A stretch of DNA of 64,000 nucleotides from Cytobacillus gottheilii (lineage in GTDB: Bacteria > Bacillota > Bacilli > Bacillales > Cytobacillaceae): assembly GCF_001636345.1 (NCBI RefSeq), contig NZ_KV440945.1, positions 4,127,854-4,191,853 on the forward strand, given 5' to 3'. Made by a program: the position numbers and the translations under genes. How positions within the stretch are numbered: position 1 is the stretch's first letter; each line of letters begins with the position of its first letter. This document shows, one piece after another, positions 15,821 through 24,987 of this stretch. A model generated the notes under the pieces. The model was not told the DNA's origin. It made no database searches and saw nothing but the letters and a program-made list of their open reading frames with translations.

Positions 15821-16705
15821 CTACTCTTCTTTTAAATCCTCAATTGAATCAATGTCCATGTATTCAGGAACGACTAGCCCTAATTTTGTACCATGCAGAT
15901 TGGAACCAAGATCTTCAAAATTGCCTTCATATTCAGCAAAGTAATCAGCGTGTGTTGTCGGCAGCCATGCACCCACAATCGCATCTCCGCTTCCATCTGC
16001 AACACCTGCCCACATTGGACCTGCATCAACCTGAACTAAATCCACTTCATACCCTACACTTTCAAGTGCACTGGCAACGACATTTGTACTAGCGATGACA
16101 TCATCCCATGCTACATATAAGAGGGTAATTTCTTCACCGCTAGCCTCGTTAACGCCTTCGGTCCATTCACTTACTAAATCTTCATTCTCACTTACCCATT
16201 GTGAAGCAGCTTCATCAGGTGCCGCCCCCTCTTGGATTAAGTTCATTACGCTTTCTATGTGCTCAGGTTCCCAATTAAACTGATCGAGCAGCAAGTAAGC
16301 ATCTGGGTGATCATCTTTTAAGCCTAACCGAGCAATCGTATGAACGTCCTCTGCTTCACCGTATAAACCTTCTGGATCCTCCAGGTATTTCAGATCAAAG
16401 GAATTAAATTTCCAGTGTGGACTCCATCCAGTTATAATGATAGGATCCTCTCTATCATAGGCTTTCTTAAGAGCTGCTGTCATCGCAGCACCAGAACCTT
16501 CCACAACTTCCCAATCATCTAATCCGTATCCAGGCAATACGTTATTAATCGTTAAATTCATGATTCCCGCACCTGGATCAATTCCAATGATTTCGTAATC
16601 AAGCTGCTCTCCAACTGACCCTGAAGAAGCCTCCTCTCCTCCACACGCAGCTAAACCTAATGTTAATGTTACTGCTGAAGCCATACCTAAAACTTTCTTA
16701 ATCAT
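15821..16705 (-). CDS. Glycine betaine/proline ABC transporter substrate-binding lipoprotein (OpuAC-like)
   Basis: A 294-residue lipoprotein with lipobox LAAC and cysteine at residue 21. It is an OpuAC-class binding protein: tryptophan-rich ligand-cage motifs include TGWSPHWKF near residues 92-100 and VGAWLPTTHADYF near 245. It should capture quaternary ammonium osmoprotectants outside the cell. Only the binding protein is present: no ATPase or permease lies beside it, so it is an orphan or serves a transporter elsewhere. GGGGGAA precedes ATG 16705. The osmoprotectant carrier opuD lies 4 kb away on the same strand. Confidence 0.85.
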   Translation of the reverse strand: MIKKVLGMASAVTLTLGLAACGGEEASSGSVGEQLDYEIIGIDPGAGIMNLTINNVLPGYGLDDWEVVEGSGAAMTAALKKAYDREDPIIITGWSPHWKFNSFDLKYLEDPEGLYGEAEDVHTIARLGLKDDHPDAYLLLDQFNWEPEHIESVMNLIQEGAAPDEAASQWVSENEDLVSEWTEGVNEASGEEITLLYVAWDDVIASTNVVASALESVGYEVDLVQVDAGPMWAGVADGSGDAIVGAWLPTTHADYFAEYEGNFEDLGSNLHGTKLGLVVPEYMDIDSIEDLKEE

Positions 16706-17016
16706 TTACAGTTCCCCCTTCATTTTGTTTACAAATTAAGTATGGAAATGCAAATCAGAATGCATCTGGCAGCCGCTGATTTACGTCATACTCATTAATA
16801 GAGGAATCTGTTTTACTAGTATTAGCATAACCGTAATAACCTTTATCACATAAAGAAAGACAGCGCATCAAAATAGAACCAACACAGCAGTTTTGGCTAT
16901 AAAATGAAATTCGATATGCATCTAATAACAAGAGATGTATCGAGCAGCATATATGAACGCAGCTAAAAGATGAAATATTACATGCCGAAATCTTACGTTC
17001 TGGAAACTCATCCTGC
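16706..17016. other. Intergenic region, nothing certain
   Basis: A Cys-rich minus-strand frame (16755-17030, TTG start, no clear ribosome binding site) is present but has no recognisable family and is not called. It abuts a decayed fragment at 17017-17187. Confidence 0.35.
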
Positions 17017-17187
17017 CTATCTTTTTTCAAGTAATGGATCGTGTAAACTTAGAGAGTTACCCATTAAAAGAATATCAGGATCATTTCCCAGTGCCTTTTG
17101 TCGGTTCAACAGGCTTTCGCACTCTTCCTTGTATGTTTGAGGTGCTAAATAGAATACTAATATGTAAAAAACATCTTCCCCTGTGAA
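17017..17187 (-). pseudogene. Remnant of an unidentified gene (C-terminal fragment)
   Basis: A 57-codon open frame without a start reads DVFYILVFYLAPQTYKEECE, SLLNRQKALGNDPDILLMGN and SLSLHDPLLEKR before TAG, and is closed upstream by TGA. The composition is protein-like. The parent family was not recognised. Confidence 0.35.
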
Positions 17188-17559
17188 TCATCTCAAATTT
17201 CTGCAATTTTCAAAATGATCTACTTCTATTATAGAATAATACTTTGGAACCTTACAAATAGCGTATCTGCTATGTAATGGTTAAAAACTCCTATGTCATA
17301 TAACTGAGTGAAAAAGACCGTCTAATGCTTACATATCCTCCTTTTTTCTAATGATTCCTTACAATTTGACTTTACTTCTCTCAAAAAAGAAGACTGACTT
17401 ATTATTATTGTATACTTACCCTGTTAAGTTTATGAGTCTTAATTTCTATTTAAATGAGCGCATTTCATCAAAAATAATATAATAACTTTTTATTTATACC
17501 CTCTATTTTTCATATGAAACCTATTTTATAAAGAAACATTAAAATAAAAAATAAAAAAA
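17188..17559. other. Low-complexity AT-rich intergenic region
   Basis: No open frame or known signal was recognised. Confidence 0.4.
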
Positions 17560-17596
17560 CCGAATGATTAGTAAGATTCACTTACTAACTATTCGG
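17560..17596 (-). terminator. Terminator of the short-chain dehydrogenase gene
   Basis: CCGAATGATTAGTAAG pairs with CTTACTAACTATTCGG around a 5-nt loop; the minus strand then reads TTTTTTTATTTT. The stem sequence closely resembles the terminator at 10080-10117. Confidence 0.85.
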
Positions 17597-17679
17597 TTCT
17601 ATTATAGTGTTAAATTCTTATGTCTTGCCTCATTTTCAGTGACATAAGGTTTATGTAACAAATCGAGATGATAAATGAA

Positions 17680-18405
17680 TTAATATGGATTTGTAGCCAG
17701 CATGCTAGCTGTTTTAACATAAATTCGCTGATGTAATTTTAGTTGGGAAACTATTACTTCAGCAATGTCTTCTGGCTGCATGTATTTCTCATCATTATTT
17801 TCAGCAATCAGATTGGTTTTAACAGCCATGTCTGTTGCAACAGTACTAGGTGTTAAAGCTGTAACACGGATATTGTTTCTGCGGACTTCTTGTGCTAATG
17901 ATTCCGTTAAACCGATCACACCAAACTTAGATGCGCTATATGCACTGGATGTAGCCGCTCCATTTAATCCGTTTGTGGATGAAATATTGATGATATCCCC
18001 TCTATTTTTTTCAATAAGCTGAGGAAGTACGGCATGTGTCATATAGTAGACACCCATTAAGTTAACATCAATGATGTTTTTCCAATCTTGCGGATCCATC
18101 TCCAGCAATGTCCCAAATTGACCAACACCAGCATTATTAATAAGAATATCTGCTGAACCAACTTCGCCTGTCAATTTTTCAACTGCTTGCTTAACGTCTT
18201 CCTGTGATGATACGTCCACAGAAACATAAGCTGCTTTTACACCTAATGCTTCCACTTCTTTTGCAACGTCCTTGAGTGCTTCCTCAGTTCTTGCAAGCAG
18301 GCCAAGGTTCACCCCCTCTTTTGCTAATGCAATTGCTGCAGCTTTACCGATTCCTCTCCCAGCTCCAGTGACAAACGCCACTTTTCCTTTTAACGATTGT
18401 GCCAT
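17680..18405 (-). CDS. Short-chain dehydrogenase, 3-oxoacyl-ACP reductase-like
   Basis: A 241-residue classical SDR from ATG 18405, which AAGGAG precedes at good spacing (an in-frame extension to 18528 has no such site). It has the NAD(P)-binding TGAGRGIG at 13-20, NNAG at 90-93, and catalytic S142, Y156 and K160 (YSASK). The sequence is close to Bacillus proteins annotated as 3-ketoacyl-ACP reductase outside the fab cluster; the physiological substrate is uncertain. A group II intron lies just upstream on the same strand, 140 bp from the start, so transcription may start inside that gap. Confidence 0.87.
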   Translation of the reverse strand: MAQSLKGKVAFVTGAGRGIGKAAAIALAKEGVNLGLLARTEEALKDVAKEVEALGVKAAYVSVDVSSQEDVKQAVEKLTGEVGSADILINNAGVGQFGTLLEMDPQDWKNIIDVNLMGVYYMTHAVLPQLIEKNRGDIINISSTNGLNGAATSSAYSASKFGVIGLTESLAQEVRRNNIRVTALTPSTVATDMAVKTNLIAENNDEKYMQPEDIAEVIVSQLKLHQRIYVKTASMLATNPY

Positions 18406-18542
18406 GTTCGACAACTCCTTTCTTGTTCTATTATATAATTGTGGATAAAAATTTCTAAGAATATGCTTTTTTATTTTCATATTATTTTTATTAAGGAAGC
18501 TCAGGGTATGAATCCAAACCTCTAACATTTTAGATCAAAAAC

Positions 18543-20426
18543 GAGTAGGAGGGAGTGATTAACTCCCGACCTCTCACACCACCGTACGTACGGTTCCGTA
18601 TACGGCGGTTCAATTAAGATGAGTAACGCAAAATTTCATAACGAACTTGCAGACTTTTCAGCCCTTGGCTTTCCCAATAGGAATTGCCGAGGGTTCTGTG
18701 TAATATGGGGCTTTTCGAAATACGCCAGTACCCTTTTCGGGTGTTTCCCCACTCGTATGCTTTTCCATATGGCACTTTCAGCCGAGTAAGATTTCTGACC
18801 CTTGTTTGAGGTTTCTTCCAATCCTTCCATAGACACATCCTTAATCTTCTTTTAATCCAGCTATCTAATGATTTAAATGTGGAATTTGTATCTGCTAAGG
18901 CAAAATAACCGCACCATCCCATTAGATATTGGTTTAACTTCATGATTCTGTATTCCATGGAATATGGCATCTTCCTTGAAGTAATTTCTCGTATTTTCTT
19001 CTTCATTCGAACTAGACTTGTTTTCGCAAGACGAACCTTTGGTTCTTTGTGATTCGTGAAACTAAAACCTAAGAACTTTCGGTTCCAAGGGCGGTCTACT
19101 GCTGATTTCTTTTCGTTTACTTTTAAACGAAGTTTTCCTTCGATAAATCTTTGTACACTCGCCATTACTCTTAGCCCCGCACGTTCTGTTTTCACATAAA
19201 TATTGCAGTCATCTGCGTATCGAACGAACTTATGTCCACGTTTCTCCAACTCTTTATCAAGTTCATCAAGAACTATGTTTGAAAGTAAAGGACTTAAAGG
19301 TCCACCTTGTGGTGTTCCTTCTTCTGTACTTGAAACCACTCCATTGATCATGACACCAGCTTGGAGGTATTTACGAATAAGTTTTAATAATGGTTTATTT
19401 GAAATTCGTTCCGCTAATGTCGCCATTAGTCGGTCATGATTGACCTTATCGAAGAATTTCTCTAAATCCATATCAATCACCCATCGATAACCTTCCTTCA
19501 AATAACCCTTTGCTTTCCGAACCGCGTCATGGGCGCTCCGATTTGGACGGAATCCATAACTGTGGTCCGAAAATGTTTTGTCATATTCCTTCGATAAAAT
19601 CTGCGAGATAGCTTGTTGAATCAAACGGTCTGTCACGGTTGGGATCCCTAGTAAACGCACACCACCATCTGGTTTCGGGATTTCGACTCGACGTACTGGT
19701 TGCGGTTCATAAGTTCCCTTCAAAATCTGCGATTTAATGGTTTCCCAATTTTCGAGGATGTGCTGTCGTAGGGTTTGTACGGGCATCATGTCTACTCCAT
19801 GGCTTCCTTTATTCGCTTCTACTCGCTTTAGCGCTTGTATCATATTTGGCCGTTCCAGAATTTGATCCAACATCGCCATTTCGTTCCTTTCCGTGATTAG
19901 CTTATCTTCTTATGCCCACCTGAACTCCACCCTCCGCAAATACCCTCGTGGAATTCACCACTACTTTCTAAGCGTGAGGTTCTGCTGTTTTCTGTGTTTA
20001 TTCGTTCTAGGTGGAAAGCCAAGGGCTAATCTCTCTTAATTGTTCAGTCCTTCCGAGTAATTCTAGACTTACTCGTACTATGACCTCTGCTGACTTCTGA
20101 CAGTTCAGCTACTTGTCACCAAGTAGGTTATGAAGGGAACTTCACGTTTCTGTCAGACCTCCCCGGGTAAGCGCATGCACTTTCACACCATCTGTCCGCC
20201 TCATTTACTGAATATGACCTTCGACAGAAAGAACTTTGTTTTGTTATGCAAACTCATTCAATCATACCTAGCCTTATATGAGATTCGTGTTCCTCGGACC
20301 GGTGTTTTGCCTCCAGCTTCCTTCAGATTCCGCGTCACCACGGACACCCTTGCTTTTAGCTAACCTCTACTTCTGTCTTCGAGGTTCGGGACTTACACCC
20401 TTAGTTCATGCGCATGCCGGGCGCAC
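18543..20426 (-). mobile_element. Group II intron 1 (class C-like), about 1.9 kb
   Basis: The 5' end GTGCGCCCGGCATG at 20426 (minus strand) and GGGTG.AAGTCCCG after it are group II intron 5' sequence. Near the 3' end, CCGCCGTATACGG...GTACGGTGG (18570-18612) forms a domain V-like hairpin, followed by a domain VI hairpin GGGAGT/ACTCCC with a bulged-A region and CCTACTCG. The encoded maturase lacks an endonuclease domain. The 5' exon is the opuD terminator, ending TTTTTTAT at the intron start. That target and ORF size match bacterial class C introns. The exact 3' end is uncertain by a few bases. Confidence 0.88.
18614..19879 (-). CDS. ltrA: Group II intron reverse transcriptase/maturase 1
   Basis: A 421-residue intron-encoded protein. 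The reverse transcriptase domain carries GIPTVTDRLIQQA, a TPQGGPLSPLLSNI block and catalytic YADD at 221-224. A GIIM maturase X-domain follows (MKLNQYLMGWCGYF and WIKRRLRMCLWKDWKKPQTR). No HNH endonuclease domain follows, as is usual in class C introns. ATG 19879 follows AAAGGA. It promotes splicing of its host intron and target-primed insertion. No frameshifts. It is clearly homologous to, but distinct from, the second intron protein at 25066. Confidence 0.93.
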   Translation of the reverse strand: MAMLDQILERPNMIQALKRVEANKGSHGVDMMPVQTLRQHILENWETIKSQILKGTYEPQPVRRVEIPKPDGGVRLLGIPTVTDRLIQQAISQILSKEYDKTFSDHSYGFRPNRSAHDAVRKAKGYLKEGYRWVIDMDLEKFFDKVNHDRLMATLAERISNKPLLKLIRKYLQAGVMINGVVSSTEEGTPQGGPLSPLLSNIVLDELDKELEKRGHKFVRYADDCNIYVKTERAGLRVMASVQRFIEGKLRLKVNEKKSAVDRPWNRKFLGFSFTNHKEPKVRLAKTSLVRMKKKIREITSRKMPYSMEYRIMKLNQYLMGWCGYFALADTNSTFKSLDSWIKRRLRMCLWKDWKKPQTRVRNLTRLKVPYGKAYEWGNTRKGYWRISKSPILHRTLGNSYWESQGLKSLQVRYEILRYSS

Positions 20427-20428
20427 AT

Positions 20429-20461
20429 AAAAAACCCGGATTTCCTCTAAAATCCGGGTTT
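20429..20461 (-). terminator. opuD terminator, used as the group II intron target
   Basis: AACCCGGATT / AATCCGGGTT stem with a TTTTTTAT tail on the minus strand; the intron begins at the next base (20426). Confidence 0.9.
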
Positions 20462-20505
20462 CTCTTCATGTGGCATATGCATTATAATAAAATTCATTCA
20501 AAAAA

Positions 20506-22029
20506 TTATTTATTAACTGGCTTACGCGGCTTTGGTTTGAAATATAAACCAAGCTCTTTCTTTTCTTTTGTTAACGACCTGTACAGGGAAATCATCATTA
20601 ATATGACAATAATCGAGAATGGAAAGGCGGCCCCGATTAAAATATTTTGAAGAGCCTGCAGCCCGCCACTGTATAAAAGAGTCAGCGCAATTGTAGATTG
20701 TGCAATCCCCCAAGTTAACTTAATCGTATTTGGCGGTGTTAGAGAACCATTTGTTGTTTGCATTCCTAGTACAAATGTTGCTGAATCGGCTGACGTAATA
20801 AAGAATGTACAAATCAGCACGAGTGCTACAATGGAAAGAATCATTGACAATGGGAACTCGTTAAAGACTGCAAAAAGAACTTCCTCTGTAGCAAATTGTG
20901 TTAAATCAATAGCCCCTGAATTTTGAACATCAATTGCTGATGTACCGAATACAGCAAACCAGAAGAAACTCACAATACTAGGAAGCAATAAAACCCCTAT
21001 TAAAAATTCCCGAATCGTTCTCCCTCTTGAAACACGTGCAATAAAAATTCCGACAAACGGTGACCATGATAGCCACCATGCCCAATAAAATATGGTCCAG
21101 CCATTAATCCAAGAACGATGATCCTCATTAAGAGGAGCAATTCTAAAACTCATTTGCACGATGTTTTGAATATAACCGCCAAGTGAATCAGTAAACAGAT
21201 TTAATATAAGAATGGTTGGTCCTGCAATAAACATTAAGATTAGTAAAGCAACGGCTAAAAACATATTAGCATTACTTAAAATCTTAATTCCTTTACTAAG
21301 TCCAGACCATGCAGACATTAAGAAAAGTACTGTAACGATTGCAATAATAATAAATTGAACCATGAAGTTATTGGGAATACCAAATAAATAAGACAACCCG
21401 CCATTGATCTGTGCCGCACCAAATCCTAAAGTAGTCGCTACTCCAATCACTGTAGCAAATACCGCAAGGACATCAATCAATGTACCGAGTGGTCCTTCCA
21501 TGCGTTTTGCACCTAAGACAGGCTTTAACGTAGCTGAAATAAGTCCCGATTCACCTTTACGGAATTGGAAGTAAGCAAGTGCTAATGCCACTATGGCATA
21601 GATTCCCCAAGCATGAATCCCCCAATGGAAAAACGTATATCTCATTGCCTCTTTGTTTGCAGAAGGTGTTCCACCCTCAGCAAGCGGAGGATCAATAAAG
21701 TGGGAAAGCGGTTCGGCTGCTCCCCAGAAAACTAAACCAATACCCATTCCTGCACTAAAAAGCATCGCAAACCATGATGATTTTGTGTACTCAGGTTTTT
21801 CGTCTGGCTTTCCTAATTTAATCGTACCAACCGGACTAAAAATAAGAAATATACAAAAAAGTACAATGATGGTTACCAGAATCAAATAATACCATCCAAA
21901 GGCAGTTGAGAAAAATGCCTGTATATTGCCTGTCGCCTCTTCAAATGTTTCTGGCGCAGCAATACCAAATATGACAGCTGCAAGGACTATCGCAACCGAA
22001 ATCCAAAAAACGTTTGATATTTTACTCAT
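20506..22029 (-). CDS. opuD: BCCT-family glycine betaine transporter (OpuD-like)
   Basis: About 507 residues with 12 membrane helices. The hallmark BCCT signatures are present: [20 protein letters not shown] (substrate helix) and [20 protein letters not shown] then SRGRTIREF (tryptophan-box helix). It imports betaine or related osmolytes with sodium or proton. It resembles B. subtilis OpuD through most of its length, including the [12 protein letters not shown] segment. ATG 22029 (MSKISNVFW) follows GAGAGG; the longer frame to 22080 lacks a site. Its terminator carries group II intron 1 immediately downstream. Confidence 0.9.
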   Translation of the reverse strand: MSKISNVFWISVAIVLAAVIFGIAAPETFEEATGNIQAFFSTAFGWYYLILVTIIVLFCIFLIFSPVGTIKLGKPDEKPEYTKSSWFAMLFSAGMGIGLVFWGAAEPLSHFIDPPLAEGGTPSANKEAMRYTFFHWGIHAWGIYAIVALALAYFQFRKGESGLISATLKPVLGAKRMEGPLGTLIDVLAVFATVIGVATTLGFGAAQINGGLSYLFGIPNNFMVQFIIIAIVTVLFLMSAWSGLSKGIKILSNANMFLAVALLILMFIAGPTILILNLFTDSLGGYIQNIVQMSFRIAPLNEDHRSWINGWTIFYWAWWLSWSPFVGIFIARVSRGRTIREFLIGVLLLPSIVSFFWFAVFGTSAIDVQNSGAIDLTQFATEEVLFAVFNEFPLSMILSIVALVLICTFFITSADSATFVLGMQTTNGSLTPPNTIKLTWGIAQSTIALTLLYSGGLQALQNILIGAAFPFSIIVILMMISLYRSLTKEKKELGLYFKPKPRKPVNK

Positions 22030-22655
22030 AGAAAATTCCTCTCTCTGTAAAATACTGTTCCTTATAAATACAAATAACATCCTTTTATAACTTTTCCCAA
22101 AATCTCCACTTTAAGTTCAAAGATTGTATATTTTTTATTATGAATTGTTTATTTATGTTGAATAAACGGGGTTATTAGAGGTGATCCCCAGGTGGAATTG
22201 CCTATTTTGCAGGAAATAAAAGAGTACAATATTAAATAACTTCCAAAAAGTATCCTATGCCATAAAAGGATGTACTTGGCTATAAGGTATTATGCCAACT
22301 GCTTTATCTTAACACACCTCCACACCGTAAAAAAAGCGAGAAGCAACTTTCATGGTCATTTGAACCTTCAAATCCCGTCCAAATTCTAGAAAAAAACCTC
22401 CCATAATTTTTAGTTTTTTTTTCGCATATTTTTCTTTTCAAAAGTATGAATCAAAGTTGGTATAACAACCTTTATTAACAGTAAATTTTTTCAGGAATAC
22501 TTCTCCTATTTCCTTTTTGAAAGCGTTAATCAATTTTCTATCAAAATTTTTTTGTTTTTTTCGAGAAAATTTCAGTGAATTAATCGATAAATTAAACATA
22601 TTTCGGAGATTTTCTATGAATATCATTTATAAATTTAACTTTAAACTGATGTTAT
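22030..22655. other. Intergenic region between divergent opuD and the GldA-like gene
   Basis: About 630 bp. A lysine-rich minus-strand frame (22438-22626) has no good start or family and is not called. No further signals were recognised before the promoter at 22656. Confidence 0.4.
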
Positions 22656-22683
22656 TTGACAATTGGCTGAAAATTGTTAAAAT
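22656..22683 (+). promoter_or_regulatory. Sigma-A-type promoter of the GldA-like gene
   Basis: TTGACA at 22656-22661 and TAAAAT at 22678-22683 with 16-bp spacing. Transcription would begin near 22690, just before the antiterminator stem. Confidence 0.7.
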
Positions 22684-22704
22684 ACATATAATCTAAATAT
22701 TTTA

Positions 22705-22733
22705 GGCCTGTGGCTGTCCATGCAGGCAAGACC
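22705..22733 (+). promoter_or_regulatory. RAT-like ribonucleic antiterminator (BglG/SacY/LicT-type target)
   Basis: The 29-nt segment begins GGCCTGTGGCTG and ends GCAGGCAAGACC. It aligns with the known sacB RAT, sharing GG..TGT..CTG and the complete GCAGGCAAGACC 3' half. It overlaps the 5' arm of the following terminator, as in sacB, sacPA and bglP leaders. It should bind a PRD-type antiterminator; none is encoded in this window. Confidence 0.8.
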
Positions 22734-22778
22734 TAAATTAGCACTTTGATCTATATTGCTGAATTTAGGTCTTTTTTA
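22730..22778 (+). terminator. Conditional leader terminator overlapping the RAT
   Basis: GACCTAAATTAGCA pairs with TGCTGAATTTAGGTC and is followed by TTTTTT. The first bases of the 5' arm are the last bases of the RAT, so the two structures are mutually exclusive. Confidence 0.88.
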
Positions 22779-22805
22779 ATTATAAGGTAAAGGAGTTAAA
22801 AAAGC

Positions 22806-23885
22806 ATGAAACCAGAAGATATCGTAAGAAGCGGTCCAAATCAGTATGTTTGCAAGGAAGGTGTTCTAAAAGATATTTCTTTCTTCTTAAAGAACTTTCA
22901 ATCTCCTGTGGTAGTTACAGGACACAAATCATTCGAAGCGTTTACTCATTATACAAGCTTGCCTTCACATGTTAAAGTTCTTCAGCATAGTGGATATAGC
23001 TCAGATTCAGCTATTAACTCTCTAGCAGATCGTGCTCGTCAAGCAGATGTCATTATCGGCATTGGTGGAGGAATTATTCTTGACACCGCTAAATCTGTTG
23101 CTGACTTATTAAACATTGAAGTGATCACGATTCCAAGCGTGATTGGCACTTGTGCAGCAACCACTCCTTTAAGTGTCATTTATGATGACACAGGCTCTTT
23201 TATTAGAGTGGATTATCACAAACGCTCCAGCTATTACACTTTAATCGATCCGGTCATGCTGCTTAATTCTCCTGTCGAATACTTTAAAGGCGGAATTGGT
23301 GATACATTGGCAAAATGGTATGAGGCAGAGGCAATCATTCGAAACACTATGAAAGATGATAACTTCTCCATTATGATTCATTCCGGCTTACAGCACGCTG
23401 CATTTATAAAGGAAATCTTATTAAAAGAAAGTCTGACGGCAATCAAAAGTTTAGAAACAAATACGGTTTCCCATGCCTTCACAAAGGTTGTGGAATCAGT
23501 CATCACCTTAGCCGGGACGGTAGGCGGGTATGCCGGCCGCTACGGAAGAATGGCTGGTGCCCATGCTATTCACAATGGACTAAGCTTTGTGAATGAAACA
23601 CACAGTATTCTTCATGGCCAGAAAGTGGCTTATGGAATTTTGGTGCAATTAGTATTAGAAAAACGGCATGCCGAAGTAGAAGAGCTAATTCCTTTTTATA
23701 AGGCACTCAACTTTCCTATCAACTTTAAAGATTTAAATGTCACCGAAAACCTAAGCCAAGCCATGGCACTAGTTGCTTCCCACGCAGCCAAACCTGAAGA
23801 ATCCCTTCAGCTAATGGGCACATTTACCGAAGCAGACGTCATCACTGCTATGGAACAGCTTGAGAATATATTGGTTGGGAATTGA
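22806..23885 (+). CDS. Iron-containing alcohol / glycerol dehydrogenase-family protein
   Basis: A 359-residue GldA-like dehydrogenase: NAD-binding GIGGGIILDTAK (glycines 87-89), SVIGTCAATTPLSVIYDD, and metal ligands read as D166 (GIGDTLAKWYEA), H256 (GAHAIHNGL) and H270 (HSILHGQKVAYG). The family oxidises glycerol or related polyols and hydroxyketones with NAD; the exact substrate here is unknown. AAAGGAG precedes the ATG at 22806. A leader with a RAT antiterminator and terminator implies induction through a PTS-linked regulator, which suggests a sugar or polyol role. It stands alone, ending at a palindromic repeat. Confidence 0.85.
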   Translation: MKPEDIVRSGPNQYVCKEGVLKDISFFLKNFQSPVVVTGHKSFEAFTHYTSLPSHVKVLQHSGYSSDSAINSLADRARQADVIIGIGGGIILDTAKSVADLLNIEVITIPSVIGTCAATTPLSVIYDDTGSFIRVDYHKRSSYYTLIDPVMLLNSPVEYFKGGIGDTLAKWYEAEAIIRNTMKDDNFSIMIHSGLQHAAFIKEILLKESLTAIKSLETNTVSHAFTKVVESVITLAGTVGGYAGRYGRMAGAHAIHNGLSFVNETHSILHGQKVAYGILVQLVLEKRHAEVEELIPFYKALNFPINFKDLNVTENLSQAMALVASHAAKPEESLQLMGTFTEADVITAMEQLENILVGN

Positions 23886-23896
23886 TTTGGTTCAAG

Positions 23897-23952
23897 TTCG
23901 GGTGGTCACAGTGACCACCCGAATTTTCTTGTTTCACGGAATGTTTCACAAT
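23897..23952 (+). repeat. Intergenic repeat family copy A (with terminator-like palindrome)
   Basis: TTCGGGTGGTCACAGTGACC continues as a perfect palindrome to 23923 and is followed by TTTTCTTGTTTCACGGAATG and TTTCACA. The downstream part matches copies at 28401, 28888, 31477, 38611 and 40355. In this copy it serves as the terminator of the GldA-like gene. Confidence 0.85.
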
Positions 23953-24033
23953 TCATAAGGACGCCTAAAAGCCTCCGCATAAGCGAAGGCTAAGTCATGG
24001 ATTTTATTGGACTTCCCCACATCACATAAACTC

Positions 24034-24762
24034 TTAATTAAGACTCACATGTGGGATCTCAACCTTATTTTTAATTAGATGGTCAATCGTAATTTTTAAC
24101 ATTTCAGGATAATATTTAGAGAGGACAACTCCAGGGGGAATTACTTTATGATTTCGGCAAAACCTCATGAGCTTTGAGATTAACGGGGCTTTGAGATGTT
24201 CAGGAATCATTAAGAAATCAATGACAGTAAAATAGCCGCCTCCTGCCAGGGGAAGTATAAGACCCGTAAAAGCGTCATTGCTTGAAGGCTGTGTATACAG
24301 TTTTGAGGTTAATACAACAGGTTTATATTTAAAGTAATCAAAAACGTCAACTAAGCAAAATATCCTTTCTGTTGCCATTTCCTCTATAAAGAAGAAGCTC
24401 GGGAAAACAAATTTCCATGATGATAGTACTTTTTCAAGATTATGTTTCTTCTTAAATTTCCAGCTATTATCCTGCAAATAGAGTTCATAAACCGTTTTCT
24501 TTTCAGCAGCCAAACTGCGGGAACAGAATACGGCCCACCAATAATAGTATGGAAAATAATATTCCTTTTCTTTCTCACTAATAGGAAATTGATCAAGATA
24601 CTCTTCTGTTTTTGGAATAAGGATATCACCATATTGATCTAGAGAAAAACAGGTAAAATCCTCAATGACCTCTAACAGCTGATCATTTGTTTTTTCTGAT
24701 ATAGATACGACGTTTTTAAAAGATCTCTGCAAATAAATCTTCCTTTCAATGATTGATTTCAA
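24034..24762 (-). CDS. Hypothetical protein
   Basis: About 232-242 residues, soluble, rich in aromatic residues (KEYYFPYYYWWAVFCSR, FPSFFFIEE) with no recognised domain. The longest start is TTG 24762. TTG 24732 has the better ribosome binding site (AAAGGAAG, 7 nt). There is a glycine-rich LILPLAGGGYFTVIDF strand near residue 187. No membrane segment or signal peptide was seen. The group II intron 225 bp upstream is on the same strand. Confidence 0.6.
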   Translation of the reverse strand: MKSIIERKIYLQRSFKNVVSISEKTNDQLLEVIEDFTCFSLDQYGDILIPKTEEYLDQFPISEKEKEYYFPYYYWWAVFCSRSLAAEKKTVYELYLQDNSWKFKKKHNLEKVLSSWKFVFPSFFFIEEMATERIFCLVDVFDYFKYKPVVLTSKLYTQPSSNDAFTGLILPLAGGGYFTVIDFLMIPEHLKAPLISKLMRFCRNHKVIPPGVVLSKYYPEMLKITIDHLIKNKVEIPHVSLN

Positions 24763-24987
24763 TAAAATAGAAATGTTTTCGATATTGTGGGGTGACTGTC
24801 TGGGTCAGTTCTGAAGGATATTAACCAGGAGTTTGGTTGAGGGCAATTATAGAACCTTAAAGCTGTTTCATTCATCCTCCCTTCCAAATTTTTTGAACGA
24901 TTAGTATGCTATTGCTTCTATAGCTGCTAATTACTTTTATTCGTTAAAAATCCTCAATCCCCTCTTAAATTCTAAAATTGTTCAATT

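Noticed and set aside
16755..17030. 91-aa Cys-rich minus-strand frame
   Set aside because: TTG start without a proper ribosome binding site, odd composition, no family; probably chance in an intergenic region with a decayed fragment.
10080..17596. The two near-identical terminators as terminal repeats of a transposon
   Set aside because: Each is correctly placed behind a gene, orientation is the same for both genes, and no target duplication or transposase belongs to the interval.
22438..22626. 62-aa lysine/phenylalanine-rich minus-strand frame
   Set aside because: Low-complexity AT-rich sequence, no convincing start signal or homology pattern.
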